DNA of 64,000 nucleotides from Streptomyces sp. NBC_01478 (GTDB lineage Bacteria; Actinomycetota; Actinomycetes; Streptomycetales; Streptomycetaceae): NCBI RefSeq assembly GCF_036227225.1, contig NZ_CP109444.1, positions 6,119,501 to 6,183,500 of the forward strand, read 5' to 3'. Shown piece by piece: positions 9,239 to 17,801 of this stretch (position 1 is its first letter; each line of letters starts with the position of its first letter). The notes under the pieces were generated by a model. It saw only the letters and a program-made list of their open reading frames with translations, ran no database searches and was not told where the DNA came from. The position numbers and the translations under genes were made by a program.

Positions 9239-10130
9239 GCCAGGCCGTCGCGGCCACCGTGAGGCCCACGCCCAGCAGCAGCCAGGCGACCTGGCGCAGG
9301 GTCGAGGTCAGGGCGTCGTAGACCGCGCCGCCCGCCGCCTGGGAGACCTCGGCCGGCAGGTCGGCGACGGTGAAGTGGCGGCCGATCGCGAGCGCGAGGC
9401 CGAGCAGCGCGCCGCCGAGCGCCGTGCCGAGCGCGGTCGCGGTGATCGCGCGGCGGCGGCGCACGGCGACGGCGATGCCGGTGACGGCGAAGACGGCGGC
9501 GGCGACGGGGAGCCAGAAACCGGCGACCTCGAGCACGTGGAACTCCTGTCGGAGCGGGCCCAGTTCATCGGCCTGGAGAACCGCCACCTCGGTGTGCTGG
9601 ACCGGGATGCGGCTCGCCAACGGCACGTGTTCCCGGGCGAGTTGGTGTTTGACCTGGGCGGTGACCGGGGCGAGGTCGACGGTGACGGTGCCGTCCCGGC
9701 GTTCGTCCTGAAGGGCCGCCAGTACGGCGTCGTGCGTGGCCCGGTTGCCCTCGTCCCAGGCCACGCGGAAGGCCTGGGTCTTCGTGAACGAGCGCACCGC
9801 CTCGTGCACGAACGGCGCGGTGCCGGGCGTCCGGTCCGTCACGCCGTGCACCCGGCGCACCCGGACCTCGCGCAGGATGCCCGCGCCGACCGTGTCCGCG
9901 ATCACGTCCCGTACGGCCGGGTCCGTGGCCAGGGGCGCCATCGCCGTGACGTAACGGCCGGAGTCGGTCAGGTCGTAGGCCGCCCAGGCCGCCAGCGCGC
10001 CGAAGGGCGTGAGGAAGCAGGAGAGGGCGACGAGTACGGCCGACAGGGCGCTCCGGAGACGTGGGGGCACCCCTCCAGCACAGGGCCGGTGGGCGTCGTA
10101 CGCGAGCGGGTCGAGGGTTTTTGACTGCAT
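9120..10130 (-). CDS. Membrane protein with large extracytoplasmic loop
   Basis: 336 aa from ATG at 10130 (MQSKTLDPL); an upstream in-frame start at 10217 adds only Pro/Gly-rich residues. There is one helix at residues 25-47, a ~150-residue outside domain, and then three to four helices (from about residue 190). The layout matches Streptomyces integral membrane proteins of unknown function. No enzymatic motif is visible. Its last 119 nt lie antisense inside the MocR gene tail, and both frames look genuinely coding there. Confidence 0.85.
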   Translation of the reverse strand: MQSKTLDPLAYDAHRPCAGGVPPRLRSALSAVLVALSCFLTPFGALAAWAAYDLTDSGRYVTAMAPLATDPAVRDVIADTVGAGILREVRVRRVHGVTDRTPGTAPFVHEAVRSFTKTQAFRVAWDEGNRATHDAVLAALQDERRDGTVTVDLAPVTAQVKHQLAREHVPLASRIPVQHTEVAVLQADELGPLRQEFHVLEVAGFWLPVAAAVFAVTGIAVAVRRRRAITATALGTALGGALLGLALAIGRHFTVADLPAEVSQAAGGAVYDALTSTLRQVAWLLLGVGLTVAATAWLTRYARPVREFLLLRLVRDRRASAAPAADRAQQPTRAQA

Positions 10131-10259
10131 ATGGGTTAAAGGTCCAGCCGGATCGGGTGGGGTGGGCCCGGAACCCTTGGCGGAACTGGGGAGTCCGCTC
10201 TCGGGTGGAGGCTTCACCCGAACGGGTGTTTCCTGGAGCTGGGGAGAAGGAGGCCGAAC

Positions 10260-10838
10260 ATGCGCACCACTCCGGCCCTGCGGACTCTCGCCGCGGCCCT
10301 GCTCACCGGTGGCACCCTCGCCGTCGCGGCGGCGGGCACCACGGCGGCGGCAGCACCGTCAGCACCGTCCACGTACGCCGAAGGACACGGCGGTGGCGGC
10401 GGTGGCGGCAGTCCGATCTGGGGCACGATCGTCTCCCGCACGGATCTGAACGTGCGGCAGTCGCCCACCACGCACTCACCCGCCGTCGACACGCTCTCAC
10501 CGGGCAGCCAGGACCGCGTCCAATGCGTGGTCAGGGGACAGAGCGTCAACGGGAATTCCGACTGGTACTGGCTCGTCGGCGCCCAGGGCTGGGCCAGCGC
10601 CGCGTTCGTCGACACCGGCGGCCAGTGGGTGCCGTCCTGCTCGGACCCGTGTCCGGGCTGGAAGGACGGCGGCAGCGGCGACTCCGGCAACTCCAACTGG
10701 AACAACGACCCGAACTGGAGCGACAACTCCAACTCGTGGAGCACCTCGGCCTCCGGGTCGTGGAGCGTCTCGGGCTCGTGGAGCTGGAGCGCCTCCGGTT
10801 CGTCGACCGGCGGCGGCATCTGGAACTGGGCGCCGTAG
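10260..10838 (+). CDS. Secreted SH3 domain protein
   Basis: 192 aa with strong Shine-Dalgarno AAGGAGG. A signal peptide (residues 1-35, Ala-rich h-region) is followed by a Gly run and then a bacterial SH3 (SH3b) domain at about residues 58-125: VSRTDLNVRQSPTTHSP start, WYWLVGAQGWAS core. The C-terminal 65 residues are a Ser/Trp/Asn-rich tail with repeated SWS and NWN steps, of low complexity. SH3b domains often bind peptidoglycan or peptides at the cell wall. It stands alone, with a strong hairpin after it. Confidence 0.9.
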   Translation: MRTTPALRTLAAALLTGGTLAVAAAGTTAAAAPSAPSTYAEGHGGGGGGGSPIWGTIVSRTDLNVRQSPTTHSPAVDTLSPGSQDRVQCVVRGQSVNGNSDWYWLVGAQGWASAAFVDTGGQWVPSCSDPCPGWKDGGSGDSGNSNWNNDPNWSDNSNSWSTSASGSWSVSGSWSWSASGSSTGGGIWNWAP

Positions 10839-10852
10839 CAGTACAAGAACAG

Positions 10853-10887
10853 GTGGGCCCCGGCACCGAGTTGGTGCCGGGGCCCAC
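10853..10887. terminator. Bidirectional terminator hairpin
   Basis: Perfect 15-bp stem GTGGGCCCCGGCACC with loop GAGTT, between the convergent SH3 gene and the membrane-protein gene. It has no T-tract, as is common in Streptomyces. Confidence 0.85.
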
Positions 10888-10905
10888 ACGCGTGCCGCGC
10901 GTCCG

Positions 10906-11352
10906 TCAGCGGATGCGGTTGCCCTCTCCGTCCTCGCGCGTGTAGTAGCGGTAGAAGAACACCAGGAAGACGCCCGCCGTGGTCGCGAGCCCGATGGCCG
11001 TGGAGCGCAGCACGCTCTCGCCGGTCTGGCTGTACAGGAAGCCGAGCGAGGCGCCCGCGAAGCCGGACTTGACCAGCGAGTGCAGTTCGCGCTTCAGCAG
11101 CGGCGCGAACCGTGCCACCGCCAGGCACAGCACGATGAACGCGAGCGCCGTCACGAAGCCGAACAGGATGTTCCAGCCGGTGACGGGACCGCCGCTGCGA
11201 CGGTTGGCGGCCGCCCAGTAGCCGTAGACGAGCCCCAGGACGACCGGGATCGCCACCTTCGCCACGCGGTGGACGCGGGCGTCGAAGATGTCGGGAAGAC
11301 CGCTCGGGGCAGTGAATCCGCCGGAGCCGGGCGTGGGTGCCGCGTGAGCCAT
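10906..11352 (-). CDS. Small integral membrane protein
   Basis: 148 aa, ATG at 11352 with GAGGAG upstream. It shows four hydrophobic helices (about residues 32-50, 62-82, 100-115 and 122-138) and a short charged C-terminus (YTREDGEGNRIR). I do not recognise a functional family; orthologues are annotated as conserved membrane proteins in Streptomyces. It is monocistronic and convergent with the SH3 gene. Confidence 0.8.
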   Translation of the reverse strand: MAHAAPTPGSGGFTAPSGLPDIFDARVHRVAKVAIPVVLGLVYGYWAAANRRSGGPVTGWNILFGFVTALAFIVLCLAVARFAPLLKRELHSLVKSGFAGASLGFLYSQTGESVLRSTAIGLATTAGVFLVFFYRYYTREDGEGNRIR

Positions 11353-11455
11353 GAGAGCACTCCTCTCTCTCGCCCCCGTCTACCAATGCACACCTCGGCG
11401 CGGGCGGTGGCAAGTCGGGGTGCGGCCTCGGTTGCCCCATGTTTCGCTGGGGCGC

Positions 11456-12091
11456 ATGAAGCTCGTACTCTTCGGCGCCACCGGCATGGTCGGCAGCCGG
11501 ATCGCCATGGAGGCCTCGGCCCGCGGACACCAGGTCCTGGCGGTCAGCCGCTCCGGCCAGTCACCGGTCCCCGGGGTCACCGCCACGGCGGCCGACGCGT
11601 CGGACCCGGAGAAGGTGGCGGAGGTGGCGCGCGGCGCCGACGCGGTCGCCTCCGCGTGCGTACCGCCCCGCGACGGCAGCGACCCGAGCGGTCCCTTCCT
11701 CGCCCTGAACGAGGCGCTCGTCGCGGGCGTCCGCGCGGCCGGCGTCGGGCGGCTGCTGGTCGTCGGCGGCGCCGGCGGTCTGGAGGTCGCCCCCGGCCAG
11801 GCCCTCAGCGACCAGCCCGGCTTCCCCGAGGCCTACCTCCCCGAAGCCCGCGCCCACCGCGCCGTCCTCGCCTACTACCGCTCCCTCGACGACCTCGACT
11901 GGACCTATGTCTCCCCCGCCGCCGAGATCGCCCCCGGCACCCGCACCGGCCGCTTCCGCGTCGACGGGGACCAGCTCATGACCGACGACCAGGGCCGCAG
12001 CCTCGTCAGCGCCGAGGACTACGCGGTCGCCTTCGTCGACGAACTGGAGCAGGACGCCCACCCGCGCGGCCGGATGTCGGTCGCGTACTGA
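11456..12091 (+). CDS. NAD(P)H-binding protein, atypical SDR
   Basis: 211 aa from ATG at 11456. The Rossmann nucleotide-binding motif GATGMVGS sits at residues 7-14, with VVGGAGGLEV further in and the C-terminal segment SAEDYAVAFVDELE typical of NmrA/YwnB-like atypical SDRs. These bind NAD(P) and act as reductases or redox sensors; the substrate is unknown. In-frame starts upstream (11351) are not supported by a ribosome site. The stop lies 22 nt before the phosphatase gene. Confidence 0.88.
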   Translation: MKLVLFGATGMVGSRIAMEASARGHQVLAVSRSGQSPVPGVTATAADASDPEKVAEVARGADAVASACVPPRDGSDPSGPFLALNEALVAGVRAAGVGRLLVVGGAGGLEVAPGQALSDQPGFPEAYLPEARAHRAVLAYYRSLDDLDWTYVSPAAEIAPGTRTGRFRVDGDQLMTDDQGRSLVSAEDYAVAFVDELEQDAHPRGRMSVAY

Positions 12092-12113
12092 TGTCCGGCG
12101 CATACTGACGTTC

Positions 12114-13355
12114 GTGAGCGGCCGCGGGCACAGACCGGTGCGCTACGGCGCCTTCGCGCGCTCCCCGCTCGACGACGGGCTGCCCCGCGCCGGGGATCCC
12201 GACGCGCTGCGCCGGCAGCATCTGCTGCGGGTGCGCGGGCGCAGTGTCGCCTGGGTGCCGCCGCTGCTGGTGCTCGTCTCCATCCTGCTGGTCGACTGGT
12301 ACACCGGCGGTGAGTTCCGGACCGTCTCGTGGATCGTGCTCGTGCCCGGTATCGCCGCGGCGATCTGCGGGGTGCGGGGCACGGCCGTGTTCGCGGTGCT
12401 CGGCCTCGCCACCTACGTCCTCGCCGACCATGCCTGGCCGCGCCAGTACCAGACCGGCCTGCCCGACTTCATCCTCGTCGGCGTCGGCGGCGTGCTCGCC
12501 GTGCTGGCCTGCGCGGTCCGGGTCCGCGGCGAGCGCCGCATGCTGCACATGCGGGACGTCGCCGAGACCACCCGCCGCACCCTGCTGCGCCCGCTGCCGC
12601 CGGGCTGGGGCGGCCTCGACCACGCGGCCGTCTATCTCGCCGCGGACGCCGTCGCCCGGGTCGGCGGCGACTTCTACGACATCCAGCCCGGCCCGCACGG
12701 CACCCGCGCCCTCGTCGGCGACGTCCAGGGCAAGGGCCTCGGCGCGGTGGAGGCGGCGGCCGCGCTGCTCGGCACGTTCCGCGAGGCGGGCTACCACGAG
12801 CGGGACCTCGCGACGGTCGCCGCGCGGCTGGAGACCCGGATACACCGGCACGGGCTGCATCTCGCCGCGCTCGACCGCGAGGACGACGACCGCGAGGACT
12901 ATGACCGTGCGGCCGTCGACGAGCGCATCGACCGGTTCGCCACGGCCGTCCTGCTGAGCTTCCCCGTCGCCGAGCCGGACACGGTCGAGGTCGTCAACTT
13001 CGGTCACGAACCGCCGTTGGTGGTCGGCCCCCTTGGCGTACGGTCCCTGCCGCCCGGGCACGGACTCCCGCTGGGGCTGGGCGAGTTGGCCCACATGGAC
13101 GGGCCGCCGCCGACCCTCCGGATCACCCTCGCCCCCGGTGAGACCCTCCTCGTCGTCACCGACGGGGTGACGGAGGCGCGGGACGGGGCGGGCGTCTTCT
13201 ACCCCCTCAAGTCCCGTGTCGCCGAAGGGGTCCTGGCCGATCCGTCCCTCGCCGAACCGGACCGGCTCGTCGCCTACGTCCGGGACGGCACCCTGCGGCA
13301 CGGTGGCGGACATCTCGCCGACGACACCACGATCTTCGCGGTACGGCGGTCCTGA
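12114..13355 (+). CDS. PP2C-type SpoIIE family phosphatase, membrane-bound
   Basis: 413 aa, GTG start. The N-terminal ~145 residues hold four hydrophobic helices, followed by a linker and a SpoIIE/RsbU-type PP2C domain at about residues 165-410. Metal-binding signatures are GGDFYDI, GDVQGKG, VTDGVTEARD and the terminal DDTTIFAV. The family dephosphorylates anti-anti-sigma factors and so releases sigma factors on a stress signal. No anti-sigma or anti-anti-sigma gene is next to it, so the partner is elsewhere. The helices suggest sensing at the membrane. A charged Asp/Glu/Arg insertion sits near residue 255. Confidence 0.93.
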   Translation: MSGRGHRPVRYGAFARSPLDDGLPRAGDPDALRRQHLLRVRGRSVAWVPPLLVLVSILLVDWYTGGEFRTVSWIVLVPGIAAAICGVRGTAVFAVLGLATYVLADHAWPRQYQTGLPDFILVGVGGVLAVLACAVRVRGERRMLHMRDVAETTRRTLLRPLPPGWGGLDHAAVYLAADAVARVGGDFYDIQPGPHGTRALVGDVQGKGLGAVEAAAALLGTFREAGYHERDLATVAARLETRIHRHGLHLAALDREDDDREDYDRAAVDERIDRFATAVLLSFPVAEPDTVEVVNFGHEPPLVVGPLGVRSLPPGHGLPLGLGELAHMDGPPPTLRITLAPGETLLVVTDGVTEARDGAGVFYPLKSRVAEGVLADPSLAEPDRLVAYVRDGTLRHGGGHLADDTTIFAVRRS

Positions 13356-13441
13356 CATCACCCTTTGCTACAGCAGAGGTTCGGCAGAGGTTACGGTGCT
13401 GCGGTACGTACGTGAGTGAAGAATGGTTCGGGGGAGGGCGC

Positions 13442-14683
13442 ATGCCTGGAACGGTGCTGCTGCTCGCGGCCTCGCCGGTCGGCAAGGGACGACTGGTGGA
13501 CGCGGCCTCCGTCCTCCCCGTGCTCGCGGCCGTCGACCCCGCGGTGCTGTCCGGCACGGACACCGCCAACGTTGTCGAACTCGCCGACCCGTTGGAGCCG
13601 CAGGCTGTGCTGACCCGGTTGCGGGCCGCCGCGACGGCGCCGGGTCCGTTGACCGTGTTCGTCACCGGGCAGCTCCAACTGGACCGGAAACAGCACCTTC
13701 CGCATCTGGCCCTCGCCCGTACGACGCCGGCGACCGTTCGCTACACCGGGTTCCCGTGGGCCTGGGTCCGTGAGGAGCTGCGGTTGCGGGCGCCGGGGAC
13801 GACGACCTTGCTGCTCGATCTGCACACCGACGCGGAGACCTGGCAGTGGCTGCGGGACCGGCCGCTCGACTCGGGCCGCACGCATGCCGTTTACGGTCGC
13901 ATCGCGCCGCCTCCCGGGCGGCGGGTGGTGGCTGTGCCGTCGTACATGAAGGCGGTCGCGACGATCTTGCGCAGCGGGTACCGTCCGGCGGTTGAGCAGT
14001 TGCATGAGCAGGCGTTGGGGAGGCTCGGGGCGGAGGGGTATGCGGACGTTGTCTTGTCGGCGCCGGGCGTTGGTGCCGGCGTTCCCGGGGGCTTCGCCCC
14101 CAGACCCCCGTCGGCCCTGAACGGGCCTCGTCCTCAAACGCCGGACGGGCTGGATGATGCCGGCCTGAGTCGGAAGAGTGCGCCGCGAAGCCAGGAGAGC
14201 GACCCGCGAAGCGCAGACAGGGCGCCGCGAAGCCAGGAAAGCGACCCGCGAAGCCGGGACAGTGACCCGCACACCGCCGTCACGGACGCCGTCCAAGCCG
14301 GGCGGCACGCCGACGCCGATGCCCTGGCCGCCGAGCACGAGCAGGCCGCCGTGCGGGCGCATGGCCGGGGTTCCGAAGAAGCTCTGCACTGGAGCGAAGT
14401 GCGGGCCGATCTCGCGATGTTGGCCGGGGATCCGGTGCGGAGTTGTCGGGCCTGGCTCGCGGTGGCGGGGGCGCGGCTGGCGGCGGGGCAGGCGGCTGAC
14501 GCGCCCGCTGTCGAGGCGGCCGTGGACCGTGCCCACCATCAGTGGGGGCAGATCCACGAACCGGCCCGCGCTCGTGAACTCGGGCCCGAACTGGCCGAGT
14601 TGAGGAGCCGGGTGCCAGGGCGCCGGGCGGGCGCCCTGGATCACGTACAGCAGCACCTGGTCCAACTCCAGTTGCTGGGCTAG
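13442..14683 (+). CDS. Unknown protein with in-frame interspersed repeat insertion
   Basis: 413 aa from ATG at 13442, with GGGGGAGG upstream. I do not recognise the family. Residues 1-205 look like a compact alpha/beta domain (MPGTVLLLAASPVGKG start, a TTLLLDLHTDAETW strand-loop). Residues 290-413 are helical and TPR-like (AVTDAVQAGRHADADALAAE). Between them lies a ~65-residue Pro/Arg/Ser segment. Its first part is the translation of a Streptomyces interspersed repeat (14084-14160), followed by four copies of a RSQESDPRS-like unit. The insertion keeps the frame. The stop abuts the convergent amidohydrolase stop with no spacer. Confidence 0.75.
   Translation: MPGTVLLLAASPVGKGRLVDAASVLPVLAAVDPAVLSGTDTANVVELADPLEPQAVLTRLRAAATAPGPLTVFVTGQLQLDRKQHLPHLALARTTPATVRYTGFPWAWVREELRLRAPGTTTLLLDLHTDAETWQWLRDRPLDSGRTHAVYGRIAPPPGRRVVAVPSYMKAVATILRSGYRPAVEQLHEQALGRLGAEGYADVVLSAPGVGAGVPGGFAPRPPSALNGPRPQTPDGLDDAGLSRKSAPRSQESDPRSADRAPRSQESDPRSRDSDPHTAVTDAVQAGRHADADALAAEHEQAAVRAHGRGSEEALHWSEVRADLAMLAGDPVRSCRAWLAVAGARLAAGQAADAPAVEAAVDRAHHQWGQIHEPARARELGPELAELRSRVPGRRAGALDHVQQHLVQLQLLG
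14084..14160. repeat. Streptomyces interspersed repeat element inside a gene
   Basis: Contains GGGGGCTTCGCCCCCAGACC (14087-14106) followed by CTCGTCCTCAAACGCCGGAC (14127-14146). This pair is characteristic of a small repeat usually found between genes in Streptomyces genomes. Its first part is self-complementary (GGGGGC-TTC-GCCCCC). Here it is inside a coding sequence and is read through in frame. Recognition rests on memory of the element, not on a search. Confidence 0.7.
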
Positions 14684-15934
14684 TCAGTTCACCGTCAGGA
14701 TCTCCAACGCGCCCGACACCAGGGTCCGTACACCCGGCGTCACCGTCACCAGGTCCGGGGCGAACTGGGGGCTGTGGTTGCTGGGGACGGCGAGGAACTT
14801 CTCCATCAGGTCCGTGCCGGGTGCCGCGTCCCACACGTCCGCCGGGGTGCTCGTCACGAACCAGTAGGAGTACGGCACCCCGTCGGGGACCAGGTGGGGA
14901 AAGTCCTCGCTGCCCATCGCCGGGCCGGGGTCGAAGACCGTGCCCGCGCCGAGGACCTCGGTGTGGACGGCGGCGATCCGGCGGTCGGTGTCGGCGTCGT
15001 TGACCGTCATGGGGAAGCTGTTGCCGACCGTGACCTCGGGCTCGGTCGGGCAGCCCGCGGCGATGCACTCGCCGGACGCGATACGGCGGATCGCGGCGAT
15101 CATCCGGTCCCGTACGTCGGGGGACTGGGTGCGCAGGTTGAGCAGCAGGCGGGCGGTGGTCGGGATGATGTTGTGCCGGGTGCCGGCCTCGATGCGGCCC
15201 ACGGTCAGCACGGCGGACTCGCGGGCGGCGATCTCCCGGGAGACGACCGTCTGGAGCCGGGTGACGAGGTAGGCGGCGGTGACGACCGGGTCGACCGTCG
15301 TCTCGGGGCGTGAACCGTGGCCCCCGCGACCGTGGATCACGATCTCGATGTCCGTCGTGGCCGACATGATCAGGCCGGGCACGTGCGGGTAGAACCCGGC
15401 GGGTCCGGGTGCCGCGTGCTGGCCCAGCACCACGTCCGGACGCGGGACGCGCTCGTACAGGCCGTCGGCCACCATCGCCGCCGCGCCCTCGCCCGTCTCC
15501 TCCGCGGGCTGGCCCACCAGTACCAGCGTCCCCGACCAGGTGTCCCGCCCGGCGGCCAGCGCCTGCGCGGCGCCGGCCAGCCAGGTCACGTGCAGGTCGT
15601 GCCCGCAGGCGTGCATCACACCGGGGACGGAGGACTCGTACGGCAGTCCCGTCTCCTCCGGCACCGGCAGCGCGTCCATGTCGGCGCGCAGCAGCACGGT
15701 CGGGCCGTCGCCGTTGCGGAGCACTCCGGTGACGCCGGTGCCGCCGATGCCCTCGACGGTGTCGTAGCCCGCCTTGGTGAGCCGTTCGGCGAGCTTCGCG
15801 GCGGTGCGGTGTTCGCGTCCGGACAACTCGGGGTGGCGGTGCAGGTCCCGGTAGAAGTCCTCCAGGTCGGGGACCGGGAGGTCGGCGGTGAGGTCGAGTG
15901 CGGCGCGCGCGGCGGCGGAAACGGAAGAGGTCAC
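14684..15934 (-). CDS. M20 family amidohydrolase (hippurate hydrolase/IAA-amino acid hydrolase type)
   Basis: 416 aa. It carries the M20D signatures in order: DLHRHPELS, LLRADMDALP, MHACGHDLH, GQPAEETGEG, GRGGHGSRPETT (dimerisation domain), and AMGSEDF plus NHSPQFAPD near the end. These supply the two-metal site and the general base Glu. The family cleaves the amide bond of N-acyl amino acids (hippurate, N-acetyl or IAA conjugates). ATG at 15934. It is alone on its strand and tail-to-tail with the upstream gene (stops adjacent at 14683/14684). Confidence 0.94.
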   Translation of the reverse strand: MTSSVSAAARAALDLTADLPVPDLEDFYRDLHRHPELSGREHRTAAKLAERLTKAGYDTVEGIGGTGVTGVLRNGDGPTVLLRADMDALPVPEETGLPYESSVPGVMHACGHDLHVTWLAGAAQALAAGRDTWSGTLVLVGQPAEETGEGAAAMVADGLYERVPRPDVVLGQHAAPGPAGFYPHVPGLIMSATTDIEIVIHGRGGHGSRPETTVDPVVTAAYLVTRLQTVVSREIAARESAVLTVGRIEAGTRHNIIPTTARLLLNLRTQSPDVRDRMIAAIRRIASGECIAAGCPTEPEVTVGNSFPMTVNDADTDRRIAAVHTEVLGAGTVFDPGPAMGSEDFPHLVPDGVPYSYWFVTSTPADVWDAAPGTDLMEKFLAVPSNHSPQFAPDLVTVTPGVRTLVSGALEILTVN

Positions 15935-16043
15935 GAGAGCAGCCTGTCACTCGTACGGGTGTCTCCACCACGGTCCTGGCCGGGTGTCACTGCTATCCAC
16001 AGAGGTAGGGGGCCGGCAGTACCCACCGAAGGAAGTGCCGCTC

Positions 16044-16880
16044 ATGGCAGTCCCCGAAGCCAACCTCGCCGTCAACTTCACCCAGGGGCTGAACGACGCC
16101 TGGTCGAAGGTCGCGCAGTTCGTGCCCAAGCTCGTCGGGTTCCTGGTCATCCTGGCCATCGGCTGGTTCGTGTCGAAGATGATCGCCCGGGTCCTGGACC
16201 GGGTGCTGCGCAAGATCGGCTCGGAGAAACTCTCCGAACGGGCCGGTACGGCACGGATGCTGCGGGACTCCAAGTACGACATGACCGGCATCGTCTGCAA
16301 GATCGTGTACTACGCGCTGATGCTGATCACCCTCCAGCTCGCGCTCGGCGTCTTCGGCTCCAACCCGGTCAGCACGATGATCAACGGCATCGTCGCCTGG
16401 CTGCCGCGCGGCATCGTCGCGGTGGTCCTGGTCGTCGTCGCGATGGCCATCGCGAACGCGGTCCGCGGGATCGTGGGCAGCGCCCTGTCGTCGATGTCGT
16501 ACGGCAGGATGCTCGCGACCCTCGTCTGGGCGTGCATCGTCGCGCTGGGCGTGATCGCCGCCCTCGGTCAGGCGGGCATCGCCACCTCGGTCACCCAGCC
16601 GGTGCTCTACGCCGCCCTCGCGACCGTGGCCGGCATCCTGATCGTCGGTGTCGGCGGCGGCATGATCGCCCCGATGCGCCGGCGCATGGAGCGTGTGCTG
16701 ATGGCGGCGGAGCGCGAGACCACCAACGCGAAGGGCAGCCTCACCGCCTACCAGGCGGGCCGCCAGGACGCGATGACCAACCAGCCGGCGCGCGAGCGGA
16801 CGGACATGGGCACGGGCATGGGGACGGGCACGGGGACGGACGCGCGGCGCGACGACATGCCGGGGTCTTCCGGTATGTAG
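16044..16880 (+). CDS. Conserved TM-helix protein, mechanosensitive channel-like
   Basis: 278 aa from ATG at 16044 with GAAGGAAG upstream. It begins with an amphipathic helix, then shows a repeated pattern of a long hydrophobic helix followed by an amphipathic segment (FVPKLVGFLVILAIGWFVS; LPRGIVAVVLVVVAMAIA; VTQPVLYAALATVAGILIVG). This is the TM_helix repeat associated with MscS-like proteins. There is no MscS beta domain, and the C-terminus is a short Met/Gly/Thr tail with GTGMGTGTGTD repeats. It is likely a membrane channel-like or scaffold protein. Confidence 0.85.
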   Translation: MAVPEANLAVNFTQGLNDAWSKVAQFVPKLVGFLVILAIGWFVSKMIARVLDRVLRKIGSEKLSERAGTARMLRDSKYDMTGIVCKIVYYALMLITLQLALGVFGSNPVSTMINGIVAWLPRGIVAVVLVVVAMAIANAVRGIVGSALSSMSYGRMLATLVWACIVALGVIAALGQAGIATSVTQPVLYAALATVAGILIVGVGGGMIAPMRRRMERVLMAAERETTNAKGSLTAYQAGRQDAMTNQPARERTDMGTGMGTGTGTDARRDDMPGSSGM

Positions 16881-16973
16881 CGCGACGTAAGCGCAGGTGA
16901 GGGTCGTGATCCGGAGTTGATTCGCGCCATGGGCGGGACTGTCGCATCAACCTCCCGGCGATGACGATCGGAG

Positions 16974-17002
16974 GCGTCGCCACCCGTCGCGGGTGGTGGC
17001 GC
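16974..17002 (+). promoter_or_regulatory. Hairpin in 5' leader of secreted protein gene
   Basis: Imperfect inverted repeat GCGTCGCCACCCG / CGGGTGGTGGCGC with loop TCG, ending 30 nt before the ATG at 17032. It could stabilise the mRNA or end transcription from 16880. Confidence 0.5.
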
Positions 17003-17031
17003 CGACCGACGTATCGACAAGGAGAACGACC

Positions 17032-17700
17032 ATGAAGGTGTTCCCGCGCGGCCGCCGCCGACTGGCTCTGCTGGCGCCCGCTCTCGCCCTGGTGCTCATT
17101 CCCTTCTCCACCGGGACCGCCAGCGCGAACTCCAGCCCGGGCTGGGGCGACGACAAGCCGGACGTGCTGGCGAGCTGCAACCACGACAGCGGCAGCCGGA
17201 AGCCCGACTCGTGCCAGTACCACGAGGTCAACGCCTGGACCGCGCTCGGCAAGCGGCACCAGGCCAGCAACGTGGTCGCGAACTGCGCGGGCACCGACAA
17301 CGGCACGTACGCCGTGAACTACAGCTACTCGACGAACACCTCGTACTCCTACGAGCAGGGGCAGAGCATCGAGGTCAGCGCCGGACTGTCGGACACCTTC
17401 GAGGCGGGCATGAAGGCCAGCTCGACGACCTCCGAGACCTGGACCCTGGGCAACACCCGCACCGCGAGCAGCACCATCACCAACACGATCCGCCCCGGCT
17501 ACAAGGGCGCGTACTGGTTCGCGCCCTACGTCCGGCACTCGGTGGGCTGGCTGGAGGTCCACTACGGCAAGCGGGTCGACGGCCACTACTACTGGTACTA
17601 CCCGGGCCAGGGTTCCGCGGGCATCCACATCGACACGCCCGTCGCCTGGGCGGACGGCTCGCTGAAGGGTGAGCTCTACTGGGCCACCTGGAAGTGCTGA
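17032..17700 (+). CDS. Secreted protein with aerolysin/ETX-MTX2-like Ser/Thr strands
   Basis: 222 aa from ATG at 17032, with AAGGAG upstream. The signal peptide is residues 1-32 (basic RGRRRL, hydrophobic core, STGTASA cleavage). The mature part has four Cys: two near the start, one at NCAGTD, and the last residue. The middle third is a dense alternation of Ser/Thr and hydrophobic or aromatic residues (YSYSTNTSYSYEQG; SSTTSETWTLGNTRTASSTI), then Trp/Tyr-rich strands (GAYWFAPYVRHSVGWLEV). This pattern resembles the amphipathic insertion strands of aerolysin-type beta-pore-forming proteins, but no family match was tested. No immunity or processing gene is adjacent. Confidence 0.8.
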   Translation: MKVFPRGRRRLALLAPALALVLIPFSTGTASANSSPGWGDDKPDVLASCNHDSGSRKPDSCQYHEVNAWTALGKRHQASNVVANCAGTDNGTYAVNYSYSTNTSYSYEQGQSIEVSAGLSDTFEAGMKASSTTSETWTLGNTRTASSTITNTIRPGYKGAYWFAPYVRHSVGWLEVHYGKRVDGHYYWYYPGQGSAGIHIDTPVAWADGSLKGELYWATWKC

Positions 17701-17801
17701 ACCCCGCTTCATCCGGCGGTGGCCGGGGCCGCCTGAAGACACCGGCCCTGGCTACCATGGGTTCCACCGGCAGGCCACAGGCAACGTTCGGAGATGGCGG
17801 T

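Noticed and set aside
15317..16900. Long plus-strand frame of 527 codons across the amidohydrolase and the TM-helix gene
   Set aside because: It is an alternative frame of GC-rich DNA; residues are mostly Arg/Gly/Ala/Pro/His with no domain, and it covers the intact gene at 16044-16880 in another frame.
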